Shown here one piece after another: positions 17,153 to 25,790 of a DNA stretch of 64,000 bases. Every line of letters starts with the position of its first letter. Within the stretch, counting starts at the first letter, position 1. Source of the stretch: Sediminibacterium sp. (GTDB lineage: Bacteria; Bacteroidota; Bacteroidia; Chitinophagales; Chitinophagaceae); NCBI GenBank assembly GCA_017537025.1, contig JAFWCB010000006.1:186001-250000 (forward strand), read 5' to 3'. The translations under genes were made by a program, and so were the position numbers. Under the pieces are notes generated by a model. The model ran no database searches, was not told the origin of the DNA, and saw only the letters and a list, made by a program, of their open reading frames with translations.

Positions 17153-19717
17153 ATGGCAAAAAACTTATTGATTGTTGAGTCGCCCGCTAAGGCAAAAACC
17201 ATTGAAAAAATTCTTGGAAAGGAATTTGAGGTGAAGAGCTGTTATGGACATATTCGCGATTTAGAAAAGGACGATATGGGCATTGATGTTAACAACCATT
17301 ATCAACCCCGCTATAAGGTTCCTGAAGAGAAAGAAAGGGTGGTAAAAGAGCTTAAAACACTGGCAAAAAAGGCCGATGAAGTATGGTTAGCATCGGATGA
17401 GGATCGGGAGGGTGAGAGTATCAGTTGGCATTTAGCAGAGGTACTTGGACTAGATCCAAAAGAAACCAAGAGAATCGTATTCCATGAAATTACGGCACCC
17501 GCTATTAAAAAAGCGGTTGATAACCCACGACGAATCAATATGAATCTGGTAAATGCCCAGCAAGCACGCAGGGTATTAGATAGATTGGTTGGTTTTGAAT
17601 TGAGCCCGGTTTTGTGGCGTAAAATAGGCATGCAACGTAGTCTTAGTGCAGGAAGAGTGCAAAGTGTAGCAGTAAGATTGATTGTAGAACGCGAAAGAGA
17701 AATCAATCAATTTATTCCGGAAAGCAGCTTTAAAATTGAGGCTCGTTTCAGTGCCCCCGATATTACAGGTAAGCAAGTTATTTTTAAAGCCGATGGACCA
17801 TCTAAATTAGCTACTGCCAAAGAAGCAGAAGATTTTTTACGCAGTTGTAGTGGCGCATCTTATACTGTTGAAGAAGTACAGGTAAAGCCTTCAAAACGTT
17901 CTCCGGCAGCGCCGTTTACTACTTCTACCTTACAGCAAGAGGCTTCTCGCAAAATGGGTTACGGTGTTAGTAAAACCATGTTGCTTGCCCAGAAACTATA
18001 TGAAAGTGGTAAGATCACTTATATGAGAACAGATAGTATCAGCTTAAGCGAAACAGCTTTGGCAGATATTAGTAATGAAATCAATAGCAGCTTCGGTAAA
18101 GAATATCATCAGCCACGTAAGTTTAAAAATAAAAACGAAAGCGCTCAAGAAGCGCATGAGGCCATCCGACCTACCTATATGAGTAATCGTACGGTAGACG
18201 ACCCCGAAACAAAAAAATTATATGAACTTATTTGGAAGCGAACTATTGCCTCTCAAATGAGTGATGCCATTTTTGAGAAAACCACAGCTAAAATCAGTAT
18301 TAGCACAAATACCGATACACTTACAGCCAACGGTGAAGTGATGCAGTTCGATGGTTTTTTAAAGGTATATATGGAAGGTAAAGATGATGAAGATGAAGAA
18401 AATAATGAAGGTATGCTACCTCCTTTGAAAAAAGGTGATAAGCCTACATTCGAAGCTATGACTGCTGCTGAGAAATTTAGCCGACCGGCACCTCGATATA
18501 CTGAAGCCTCCTTAGTAAAGAAATTGGAAGAACTGGGTATAGGTCGCCCATCTACATATGCACCAACTATCTCTACCATTATTAAAAGAAATTATGTTGA
18601 AAAAAGAGATAAAGAGGGTACTAAAAGAGAAGCGGTAATACTTCAACTTACCCAAAAAAATGAGATAGAAAAAGAGATCATTCAAGAGAATACAGGTGCT
18701 GAAAAAGGAAAACTCTTCCCTACGGATTTAGGGATGGTAGTAACAGATTTTTTAAAGCAGCATTTTCAGAAAGTAATGGATTTTGGATTTACGGCACGCA
18801 TAGAGCAAGAGTTCGATGAAATTGCAGAAGGAAAAATGAAGTGGAGCAATATGATTGATGGTTTTTATAAACCATTTCATGATACGATTGAACATACTTT
18901 AGAAAATGCGGAACGGGCAAAGGGGGAAAGAGAATTAGGGATTGATGAAACAACCGGAAAAAAAGTAATTGCCCGTATGGGTAGATACGGACCCATGGTA
19001 CAAATTGGAGATAGTAATGATGAAAACGATAAACCTCGCTTCGCCAAACTAAAACCATCACAAAGTATAGAAACCATCAGCTTCGACGAGGCCATGCAAT
19101 TATTCTCTTTACCAAGAATCATAGGAGAATATGAAGGTCAGGAATTATCCGTGAATGTTGGTCGATTTGGGCCCTATATCAAACTAGGTGAGCAATTCAT
19201 TTCTATACCCCGCGGGGAAGATTTATACGAAATGGACCTAGAGAGAGCCATTGCGCTCATTAAAGAAAAAGAAGAAGCCGACGCACCAATTGCTTATTAC
19301 GATAACCTACCCGTTACGAAAGGAAAGGGAAGATTTGGTCCTTTTATTAAATGGAATGATCTATTTATTAATATACCCCGTACTTATAATTTTGATGCCC
19401 TTACGCAAGAAGATGTTAATGCATTAATAGAAAAGAAATTAGATAAAGAAGCGAATCGTTTTATTAAACAATGGCCTACTGAAAAGATAGCCATAGAAAA
19501 TGGAAGATGGGGTCCTTTTATTCGTTTCCAGAAAAAAATGCTAAAGCTGGGCAAGCAGGCGAATGGAGAAAAACATTCCCCGGAAACACTTGCCAATATT
19601 GAGCTGGAAGAAGTTAAGAAAATGATTGAAGAGCAGGTTCCCGGTGCATTTACCAAGAAAGTTACTGCGAAGAAAGCTGTGGTAAAGAAGGCAGCTAAGA
19701 AAGTGGTTAAGAAGTAA
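17153..19717 (+). CDS. topA: DNA topoisomerase I
   Basis: Type IA topoisomerase that relaxes negative supercoils. The 854-residue protein has the TOPRIM domain (LLIVESPAKAKTIEKILG, ASDEDREGESISWHL), the catalytic YMRTDS with Tyr290, and PTYMSNRTVDD/GRPSTYAPTIS core motifs. The C-terminus lacks Cys4 zinc ribbons and instead has four TOPRIM_C-type repeats with GRYGPMVQIG, GRFGPYIKLG, GRFGPFIKW and GRWGPFIRF, then a Lys/Ala/Val-rich tail (KKVTAKKAVVKKAAKKV) that probably binds DNA non-specifically, as in other Bacteroidota and actinobacterial enzymes. Monocistronic. Confidence 0.98.
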   Translation: MAKNLLIVESPAKAKTIEKILGKEFEVKSCYGHIRDLEKDDMGIDVNNHYQPRYKVPEEKERVVKELKTLAKKADEVWLASDEDREGESISWHLAEVLGLDPKETKRIVFHEITAPAIKKAVDNPRRINMNLVNAQQARRVLDRLVGFELSPVLWRKIGMQRSLSAGRVQSVAVRLIVEREREINQFIPESSFKIEARFSAPDITGKQVIFKADGPSKLATAKEAEDFLRSCSGASYTVEEVQVKPSKRSPAAPFTTSTLQQEASRKMGYGVSKTMLLAQKLYESGKITYMRTDSISLSETALADISNEINSSFGKEYHQPRKFKNKNESAQEAHEAIRPTYMSNRTVDDPETKKLYELIWKRTIASQMSDAIFEKTTAKISISTNTDTLTANGEVMQFDGFLKVYMEGKDDEDEENNEGMLPPLKKGDKPTFEAMTAAEKFSRPAPRYTEASLVKKLEELGIGRPSTYAPTISTIIKRNYVEKRDKEGTKREAVILQLTQKNEIEKEIIQENTGAEKGKLFPTDLGMVVTDFLKQHFQKVMDFGFTARIEQEFDEIAEGKMKWSNMIDGFYKPFHDTIEHTLENAERAKGERELGIDETTGKKVIARMGRYGPMVQIGDSNDENDKPRFAKLKPSQSIETISFDEAMQLFSLPRIIGEYEGQELSVNVGRFGPYIKLGEQFISIPRGEDLYEMDLERAIALIKEKEEADAPIAYYDNLPVTKGKGRFGPFIKWNDLFINIPRTYNFDALTQEDVNALIEKKLDKEANRFIKQWPTEKIAIENGRWGPFIRFQKKMLKLGKQANGEKHSPETLANIELEEVKKMIEEQVPGAFTKKVTAKKAVVKKAAKKVVKK

Positions 19718-19745
19718 CTAGGTAAACTTAGTTACCTAGTTACTT
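19712..19745. terminator. Bidirectional hairpin covering both stop codons of topA and the desaturase gene
   Basis: Perfect 14-bp arms AAGTAACTAGGTAA (19712-19725) and TTACCTAGTTACTT (19732-19745) surround a 6-nt loop. The left arm contains the topA TAA (19715-19717), and the right arm contains the desaturase stop on the minus strand. There is no T-tract, so the hairpin may act as a barrier or RNA 3'-end stabiliser rather than a textbook terminator. Confidence 0.7.
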
Positions 19746-20820
19746 AATATCTCCCCATATCTCTTAAAAAGCGCACATGTGCGGCAACGGCCTTACGCAT
19801 AGTTGGGTATTCAATATATTGCAATTGATATTCCATACATATAGCGCGTACAATTTCACTAATGGCAGGATAATGAATATGCGAAATTTTAGGGAAAAGA
19901 TGGTGCTCAATCTGAAAGTTCAACCCACCCACTAACCAACTAACTAACTTATTTTTTGTAGCAAAATTAGCCGTCGTTTTGATTTGATGAGCAGCAAACT
20001 CATCCGGCAATTTGTTAGTATCTACATTAGCCAAAGGGAACTCCGTATGTTCTACCGTATGGGCTAGTTGAAATACAATACTCAACACAAAACCGGCAAC
20101 AACACAAGTAATAATAAATCCTATCAGCCAAGCTAACCAACCCACTGCATAGATAGGTATTATAATGAAAACAGCCGCGTGATATATTTTTACACCCCAG
20201 AATTCAATATGATCGGTCGCTTTCATTTTTTTCAATGGAACGTTACCAATTTTCTGTGTAAAATATTTTTTATAATCTGCGAAGAAGATCCAGAAGATAT
20301 AAAGCAACATGTACAATATCCAAAAATACAAGTGTTGGAATTTATGGGCTTTATACTTTTTTTGTGTCGGTGCCATACGCATCAAAATACCAACTTCAAT
20401 ATCATCATCTATGCCATCTACATTCGTAAAACTGTGGTGAATCATATTATGCTTCATATTCCACATAAAATGATTAGCCCCTAACAAACTGATTGAAGAA
20501 GCCGCAAAGCGATTCACCCACTTGTTTGTGCTAAAACTACCATGGCTCCCATCGTGCATTACATTAAAGCCAATTGCTGCGATCAACCCACCTAAAATAA
20601 CACACTCAAAAACAGCGATATACCATATTGGCGTAAAAAAGATTAAATGCACATACACCAGAATAAAAGCAACAACCATAGTTATGGCTTTTGTAAATAA
20701 CGTAGGAGTACCGGTTGCCTGAATTCCTCTTTCATCAAAATAGGCCTGCACCCTTTTCTTTAGTTCGAGATGCAAAGATTGCTTTACTACCGGAAATTTG
20801 GGGATAGAAATATTAGTCAT
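19744..20820 (-). CDS. Membrane fatty acid (acyl-CoA/lipid) desaturase
   Basis: The 358-residue membrane protein has the three histidine boxes of the non-heme di-iron desaturases: HDGSHG, HNMIHHSFTN and QIEHHLFP. It also has four or more hydrophobic segments (AITMVVAFILVYVHLIFF and others). The QxxHH third box is typical of front-end and linoleoyl-CoA-type desaturases; a fused cytochrome b5 domain is absent, so an external electron donor is needed. It introduces double bonds into membrane acyl chains, probably in response to temperature. Convergent with topA. Confidence 0.92.
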   Translation of the reverse strand: MTNISIPKFPVVKQSLHLELKKRVQAYFDERGIQATGTPTLFTKAITMVVAFILVYVHLIFFTPIWYIAVFECVILGGLIAAIGFNVMHDGSHGSFSTNKWVNRFAASSISLLGANHFMWNMKHNMIHHSFTNVDGIDDDIEVGILMRMAPTQKKYKAHKFQHLYFWILYMLLYIFWIFFADYKKYFTQKIGNVPLKKMKATDHIEFWGVKIYHAAVFIIIPIYAVGWLAWLIGFIITCVVAGFVLSIVFQLAHTVEHTEFPLANVDTNKLPDEFAAHQIKTTANFATKNKLVSWLVGGLNFQIEHHLFPKISHIHYPAISEIVRAICMEYQLQYIEYPTMRKAVAAHVRFLRDMGRY

Positions 20821-21014
20821 ACTTATAAATAGAAATGCAAGATAATATTAATCAAAGAATCAACTTGTTAAAAATCAAGCAAATTTAATGGCAACGAAAA
20901 GGTCTTAAAAATATTATTATAATAAAGAAGCATATATCCACAAAGAGGGTATAACTTCTGCTTGTAAATATACAGAAAATGATCTTAGTTTGAAGAACCA
21001 ATCGCTACTCTTCT

Positions 21015-21884
21015 ATGCAGGAAACAAAAGAATTGAATGCCCTTTTTACCCTGATCGATGACCCCGATGAAGAAGTGTATGCCACCGTTTATGATAAAAT
21101 AGTGGCTTTGGGAAAACCGGTTATACCAAATCTGGAGCACTTATGGGAAACCACCCCTGATGAATATGCACAAGAAAGAATCGAAATGATTATTCATCGG
21201 TTACATTTTACCGATCTACTAGCCGATTTTACAGAGTGGAGTAATAGCGCTTATCATGATCTCTTATTCGGCACTTTACTCGTTTCCAAATTTCAGTATC
21301 CCGATTTACAAACAAGCCCGGTAATACAAGAAATAGAAAAGATCAGAAGAAATATTTGGCTTGAGCTAAATAACTTTTTAACACCCTTAGAACAAGCAAA
21401 TGTTCTCACCAGTATTGTTTATAATTACTACAATCTAAAGGCTTCTGAAGTTACCTATTCAAACCCCGATGATTTCTTTTTACACAAAGTACTCTCTTGT
21501 AAAAAAGGGAATCCGCTTATTAATGGAATCCTGTATCAGATTCTTTGCGACCAGTTAGATATTAATGCTCGCATCATTAATATACCCAAGCAGTGTATTA
21601 TCGCTTTTTATCACTCGGATTATGATCATGCCACTTTTGAAGGCCATCCGCAAGATCAGATCCATTTTTATGTAGATGCTACAAATGGTCAGGCTTTTAC
21701 ACATGCCGATATTGAGCATTATTTCAAAAGAATTGCCGTACATCCGACCCCTAACTTCTTCAAACCATTAAGTCATAAGCAGGTTATACAGCAATTATTA
21801 GAAGAAATTTCAAAATGCTTCGATTCCCCAAAAGACCTTTATAAAAAGGAAGAACTTCACCAACTTATTCAATTACTCGACTAG
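21015..21884 (+). CDS. SirB1/transglutaminase-like family protein
   Basis: The 289-residue cytoplasmic protein starts with a HEAT-like segment (DDPDEEVYATVYDKIVALG) and continues with the SirB1 N-terminal domain: VLTSIVYNYYNLK, then LSCKKGNPLINGILYQILCDQLDI, aligning with the family motif KGNP-x-(S/T)-x-x-x-LY. The region IPKQCIIAFYH aligns with the segment containing the family His. SirB1-like proteins are related to transglutaminases and tetratricopeptide-containing peptidase-like proteins; the biochemical role is unproven. The TAG stop (21882-21884) is the first triplet of the repeat that fills the next gap. Confidence 0.8.
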   Translation: MQETKELNALFTLIDDPDEEVYATVYDKIVALGKPVIPNLEHLWETTPDEYAQERIEMIIHRLHFTDLLADFTEWSNSAYHDLLFGTLLVSKFQYPDLQTSPVIQEIEKIRRNIWLELNNFLTPLEQANVLTSIVYNYYNLKASEVTYSNPDDFFLHKVLSCKKGNPLINGILYQILCDQLDINARIINIPKQCIIAFYHSDYDHATFEGHPQDQIHFYVDATNGQAFTHADIEHYFKRIAVHPTPNFFKPLSHKQVIQQLLEEISKCFDSPKDLYKKEELHQLIQLLD

Positions 21885-21966
21885 TCATTGGTCAATAGTC
21901 ATTAGTCAGTAGTGTAATTTACCATCGTCTCCTGTCTCTGTCACCCTGAGCATGTCGAAGGGTCGT
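21882..21966. repeat. Stop-anchored TAGTCATT micro-repeat plus CCCTGAG...AGGG palindromic element
   Basis: From the SirB1 stop codon, units TAGTCATTGGTCAA, TAGTCATTAGTCAG and TAG follow one another. Next comes CATCGTCTCCTGTCTCTG (21923-21940), which recurs inverted with one mismatch at 22944-22960. The imperfect palindrome CCCTGAGCATGTCGAAGGG (21944-21962) follows; this core belongs to a dispersed repeat type I have seen in many bacterial genomes. The gap separates two convergent genes. Confidence 0.75.
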
Positions 21967-22377
21967 CTATATCAAGTTCGCTTCCAAGCTGATCTCCATA
22001 TTATAGGCTTTACTAACCGGGCAATTTGCTTTGGCATCTGCTGTACAAATATCAAACTGCTCTTTAGTAATTCCGGGTACTTTGGCATTCAAAACTAAAT
22101 GAGAGTGATTAATAACCCCATCTTCTAAGCTAATAGTACAGGTGGTTTCTAAAGACTCCGGTGTAAAACCTGCAGCACCCAAAACGAAACTTAATTTCAT
22201 AGTAAAACAACCCGCGTGAGCAGCTGCCATCAACTCTTCGGGATTGGTGCCAACGCCATCTGCAAAACGGGAGTTGAAGGAATATTGTGTTTGCTGGAGT
22301 ACCGTGCTCTGGGTCGTTAAATGTCCGTTACCTTCTTTGCCGGATCCGTTCCAAACTGCAGTAGCATTGCGTTTCAT
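21967..22377 (-). CDS. osmC: OsmC family peroxiredoxin
   Basis: The start at 22377 gives MKRNATAVWNGSGKEGNG, the usual N-terminus of true OsmC proteins; a longer reading to 22437 would overlap the ogt promoter. The 136-residue product has FNSRFADGVGTNPEELMAAAHAGCFTMKL with the first redox Cys and NCPVSKAYN with the second. It reduces organic hydroperoxides via a Cys thiol. The TAG stop abuts the repeat at 21882-21966. Divergent from ogt across 66 bp of very AT-rich sequence. Confidence 0.94.
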   Translation of the reverse strand: MKRNATAVWNGSGKEGNGHLTTQSTVLQQTQYSFNSRFADGVGTNPEELMAAAHAGCFTMKLSFVLGAAGFTPESLETTCTISLEDGVINHSHLVLNAKVPGITKEQFDICTADAKANCPVSKAYNMEISLEANLI

Positions 22378-22443
22378 ATTGTTTGATTTTAAATTATAAA
22401 ATATATTCGTAAATATAATATATTTATGCAACCCCAATATTAA

Positions 22444-22941
22444 ATGTCGGAATTACATTATACTTATTATGAGAGCCCTGTTGGTTTATTAAAAATCGGA
22501 GGAACCGATCACTATATTGGTGAATTGAGTTTTGTAGATAATAAAGATCAATTAGCCTATGGAGAGCCGGGCATAACAGAAATGATGCACCAGTGTACAG
22601 AGCAGTTGATAGAATACTTTCACGGAACACGCAGAAATTTTGATATACCTATTCATCAACAAGGTACCGATTTTCAAGTAAGGGTTTGGAGTGAATTAAT
22701 GGAAATTGCTTATGGTAAAACAATCAGTTATATGGATCTGGCAAAAAGATTGGGAGACCCTAAAGTAATACGTGCCGCGGCACATACAAACGGGAAAAAT
22801 AAGATAGCTATCATTGTTCCTTGTCATCGAGTTATTGGTAGCGATAAATCCCTGGTTGGATACGGTGGCGGTATGTGGCGAAAAAAATGGCTATTACAAC
22901 ATGAGTTTAAAGTAGCGCATGGGGTACAAACGCTTTTTTAG
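22444..22941 (+). CDS. ogt: Methylated-DNA--protein-cysteine methyltransferase
   Basis: Suicide DNA repair protein that removes O6-alkyl groups from guanine. The 165-residue protein has the PCHRV active-site motif (IIVPCHRVIGSDKSLVGYGGG), the helix-turn-helix with the Arg finger (AAAHTNGKNK) and the N-terminal RNase-H-like domain. It is followed by a 3' micro-repeat that begins with its own TAG stop. Its pairing with the divergent osmC suggests a stress-defence locus, though no shared operator was found. Confidence 0.96.
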   Translation: MSELHYTYYESPVGLLKIGGTDHYIGELSFVDNKDQLAYGEPGITEMMHQCTEQLIEYFHGTRRNFDIPIHQQGTDFQVRVWSELMEIAYGKTISYMDLAKRLGDPKVIRAAAHTNGKNKIAIIVPCHRVIGSDKSLVGYGGGMWRKKWLLQHEFKVAHGVQTLF

Positions 22942-22970
22942 ACCAGAGACGGGAGACGATAGACGAAAGA
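22939..22970. repeat. Stop-anchored micro-repeat after ogt
   Basis: The sequence from the ogt TAG reads as degenerate TAGAC/AGAGACGGGAGACGATAGACG units. Bases 22944-22960 (CAGAGACGGGAGACGAT) match the reverse complement of 21924-21940 in 16 of 17 positions, so the osmC-ogt pair is bracketed by inverted copies. Confidence 0.65.
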
Positions 22971-23009
22971 ACATAAAACTTAATCAGATTGAAGATTTCA
23001 GATTAAAAT

Positions 23010-23846
23010 ATGGTACAGGGTATAAAAAAATTTCTTCTTCTCTTCTGCCTAATTTCTTCCATTAAATTATTAGCCGACCCTACCCCTAATCGAGTGATTA
23101 TCATCGGTACCAAACATAATGGCAATAAAGAAATTACACATAAAAAATTACTGCGCCTGCTACAAAAAATTAAACCGGATATCATTTTACTGGAAGTAGA
23201 TTCTACTGTCGTATCAAATTGTGGTATTCGCAAAGTAAGAGGAACTAAAACAGCTGAGTTTTTAGGTATTTGGAAAAACCCTTTAGAATATAAAGCTGCC
23301 AGAAAATATGCAGAATTAAATAAGGAAGTCTGTATTGCACCACTAGACATTTTTATCCCTAATAGAAAATCGTATATCGATTATCAATTAAAAATGGAAA
23401 GATCGCATACGATTGCTTTAGAACAATTAGCGATTCAGGGAAAGTATTCGCCGTCGGATAGTATTACTTACCAACATTATCTTGCCATTAATACCTTATT
23501 TATGGATGCCTTATCCAAAGACTTGATTGCTATCAATAGAGAATCGCTTATTGATACAGCAAGGTATTTGGTAGCCTTGGAAACCCATGAAATAAGAAAA
23601 ATTACAAATAGTTACGCCGCCTTAGAGCCTTTTCAAAGCTGGTATAATTATAATAATGATTTTTGGTTGTTTCGAAATAATGGGATGTGTGAAAGGATTT
23701 ATAGAGAATTACTTGCGAATAGCGATCGTACAATTGTTATTCTAACAGGCTTATTACACAAATATTTTCTCACCGATTATCTCAAAAACCCTGCACTCAC
23801 CAAACTATGTGAAGTTATTCCTCTTTCAAAAGCGCTGGAGCGCTAG
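23010..23846 (+). CDS. Secreted TraB/GumN/TIKI-like protein
   Basis: The 278-residue protein has a signal peptide (KKFLLLFCLISSIKLLA) and then the pattern of the TraB/TIKI superfamily: a first GX2H motif, GTKH (33-36), an acidic residue in IILLEVD (Glu62), and a second GX2H, GLLH (247-250), close to the C-terminus. TIKI proteins are metalloproteases that use these residues; bacterial GumN/TraB homologues are mostly uncharacterised. Overall similarity is weak and the assignment rests on motif spacing. The last 10 codons overlap the convergent GSCFA gene. Confidence 0.6.
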   Translation: MVQGIKKFLLLFCLISSIKLLADPTPNRVIIIGTKHNGNKEITHKKLLRLLQKIKPDIILLEVDSTVVSNCGIRKVRGTKTAEFLGIWKNPLEYKAARKYAELNKEVCIAPLDIFIPNRKSYIDYQLKMERSHTIALEQLAIQGKYSPSDSITYQHYLAINTLFMDALSKDLIAINRESLIDTARYLVALETHEIRKITNSYAALEPFQSWYNYNNDFWLFRNNGMCERIYRELLANSDRTIVILTGLLHKYFLTDYLKNPALTKLCEVIPLSKALER

Positions 23847-24846
23847 CTCTTTCACCAGTTTCAAAATAGCGAATCTCTTCCTGCAAATTAATATGCGGAT
23901 GATTTTTGGTAAAATCGGCTGCTAGCTGAGCATATTTTTTCCTAAAAGCGATATGCTGCTTGGTATTTGGATTGAACGGATTATGTTTATACGCCAATGC
24001 TATTTCCTGTAAAAAAACGATATCCTGCTTTGCCTCCTCAGCGATACAAGCGTCTACGAACTTTTCCCATACATATTTAGTAGCATGATAGTTAGGATGT
24101 ACCAAGTCTTCTGCATAAAACCGATAATCGCGCAAATCATCGATTACTAATTCATAAGCAGGAAAATAATATAAGCCTTCCAATTTGTTTACTAAATGGT
24201 GTACAGCTTGAATCAAAACTGCCTTACTCCGATTATTCTCAATCATACCTTCCCGCAAATGCCTAACCGGGCTTATCGTGAAAATAATTTTTAATTCATT
24301 ATTAAATTGATGTAAGCGATAGATCGTATTATCCAAATTGGCAAGTACTTCATCTACCGTTAAAAGTCGCTTTACAAACCAGTCGGCTGGTGCTTTATGA
24401 TTATTAGCAGCCACCAATGATGGTTTGAATCCATTAGCATTCTCGGTTAATTCGTAAACCCATGCTGAACCGAGGGTAATAAAAAGAAAATCTGTGTGCT
24501 TGAGGAATTCATGAGCAGCTTGCGTTGAGTTATTTATTTTATATAAGGCTTCCTCATCAGTTAATCCTGAAAACCTACCATGATGCCGCCAACTATGCCA
24601 GCACTCATTTAGCTCAAATAAATCATTTGCATTTACTTGCTCATTCTCTATATACATGGTTAATGCATGAGAAACGCTTATGGGATTGAATAAGATACCA
24701 TTCGGATTTTCAAGTACTGAAAATTTATTTTCACGAAGTAATGCACCTATATTTTCTGTAAAGCAAGAACCAATGAGTAATAATTGATTCACATGGGCTA
24801 TACCCGGATTCATTTTCTTAACCGATAACTCTGATCTGAATTTCAT
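23815..24846 (-). CDS. GSCFA domain protein
   Basis: The 343-residue protein carries the eponymous motif near the N-terminus (LLIGSCFTENIGALLRENKF), plus NPNGILFNPISVSHAL and a later TLGSAWVYE segment and ISPVRHLREG, all conserved in GSCFA proteins. The fold is SGNH-hydrolase-like, with the Ser in GSCF and the terminal DLVHPNYHA His/Asp region as possible catalytic residues. Role unknown, Bacteroidota-enriched. Its start overlaps the HMG-CoA-lyase-like stop by 4 bp (translational coupling likely) and its end overlaps the TraB-like gene. Confidence 0.9.
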   Translation of the reverse strand: MKFRSELSVKKMNPGIAHVNQLLLIGSCFTENIGALLRENKFSVLENPNGILFNPISVSHALTMYIENEQVNANDLFELNECWHSWRHHGRFSGLTDEEALYKINNSTQAAHEFLKHTDFLFITLGSAWVYELTENANGFKPSLVAANNHKAPADWFVKRLLTVDEVLANLDNTIYRLHQFNNELKIIFTISPVRHLREGMIENNRSKAVLIQAVHHLVNKLEGLYYFPAYELVIDDLRDYRFYAEDLVHPNYHATKYVWEKFVDACIAEEAKQDIVFLQEIALAYKHNPFNPNTKQHIAFRKKYAQLAADFTKNHPHINLQEEIRYFETGERASAPALLKEE

Positions 24847-25664
24847 ACTTCCCTAAAAATTGAACTAGCTAATGTGGTGGCTTCTTGTAACGCTATCTCA
24901 TCTATTGTTATATTCAATCCTGCATCTTTAAAAAAAGATAGCATTTGTAAAGTATCTATATTACCAACTAAATCATCTTGTGCCATAGGGCAACCACCAA
25001 TACCATTGATAGCACCATCAAAACGTAAACATCCACTATTGATAGCAGCCTCTAACTTTTTATCCCAATTCAGGCTGGTTGCATGTAAATGTACTCCAAA
25101 ATGTACACTCGGATAATTAGGTATTAAAGCTTTGAGAGCCATCTCAACTTGTTCGGGAGTTGCTATACCAACAGTGTCTGCCAATGAAATAATATCAACC
25201 CCCAAATCAACAAGTGCAGCAGTATACTTATCTAATAATTCAGGCGAATAAGCATCTCCATAGGGGTTACCAAAGCCCATACTTAAATATACCACTAGTT
25301 TTTTCTGATGCTGTATACATAACTCTTGAATAGTAGCTATGCGTAGTAAAGCCTCTTCAATAGTAGCATTTGTATTACGCATTTGAAAAGTGGGTGATAC
25401 AGAAAGTGGAAAACCAATATAATCTATTTGTGCAAACTGAACTGCTTCCTCAGCCCCTCTCTCATTAGCAACAATAACTAATAATTTTGTAATTGTATTT
25501 TCCAGCGCTAATGAGCTAATAACTTCTTTGGTATCTGCCATTTGTGGAATAGCTTTAGGTGATACAAAACTCCCACAGTCTAATACACTAAAACCTACTT
25601 TTAGTAAGGCATTCAGGTATTTTATTTTTTGATCAGTGGGAATAAATTGCTTCCAACCCTGCAT
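24843..25664 (-). CDS. Hydroxymethylglutaryl-CoA lyase-like enzyme (start uncertain)
   Basis: The TIM-barrel HMGL/isopropylmalate synthase-type family is shown by FSVLDCGSFVSPKAIPQMADT, the metal-binding HLHATSLNW and the GINGIGGCPMAQDD Cys loop. HMG-CoA lyase splits HMG-CoA to acetoacetate and acetyl-CoA in leucine breakdown. The only standard start, ATG at 25664, omits the conserved IECPRDA encoded just upstream (25665-25685), which contains the catalytic Arg of the family. The frame stays open to a TAA at 25722-25724, with no ATG, GTG or TTG. Initiation at CTG (25688) or another weak codon, or an upstream disruption by the adjacent repeat, is likely. Coupled to the GSCFA gene (4-bp overlap). 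Confidence 0.85.
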   Translation of the reverse strand: MQGWKQFIPTDQKIKYLNALLKVGFSVLDCGSFVSPKAIPQMADTKEVISSLALENTITKLLVIVANERGAEEAVQFAQIDYIGFPLSVSPTFQMRNTNATIEEALLRIATIQELCIQHQKKLVVYLSMGFGNPYGDAYSPELLDKYTAALVDLGVDIISLADTVGIATPEQVEMALKALIPNYPSVHFGVHLHATSLNWDKKLEAAINSGCLRFDGAINGIGGCPMAQDDLVGNIDTLQMLSFFKDAGLNITIDEIALQEATTLASSIFREV

Positions 25665-25724
25665 GGCATCACGCGGGCATTCAATCAGTTCTATGGAGTT
25701 CTGTGTTTTGATATTTTTTATTTA

Positions 25725-25790
25725 GAGGGGATAGGATATAGGTGATAGGTAATAGATTATACCCTACACCCTATACCCTATACCCTATTT
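25725..25790. repeat. Degenerate TATAGGG/CCTATCACC micro-repeat with inverted arms (rlmB-HMGL gap)
   Basis: Read on the minus strand, the last codons and TAG stop of rlmB begin a run of GTATAGG units, then inverted CCTATCACC, CCTATATCC and CCTATCCCC units. The architecture is the same as at 11606-11707. The element ends at the in-frame TAA that limits the HMG-CoA-lyase-like ORF. Confidence 0.8.

Noticed and set aside
21944-21962. CCCTGAGCATGTCGAAGGG as a transcription-factor site or attachment site
   Set aside because: The sequence is a core of a dispersed repeat type found in many genomes and lies between convergent gene ends, not in a promoter or at a tRNA.
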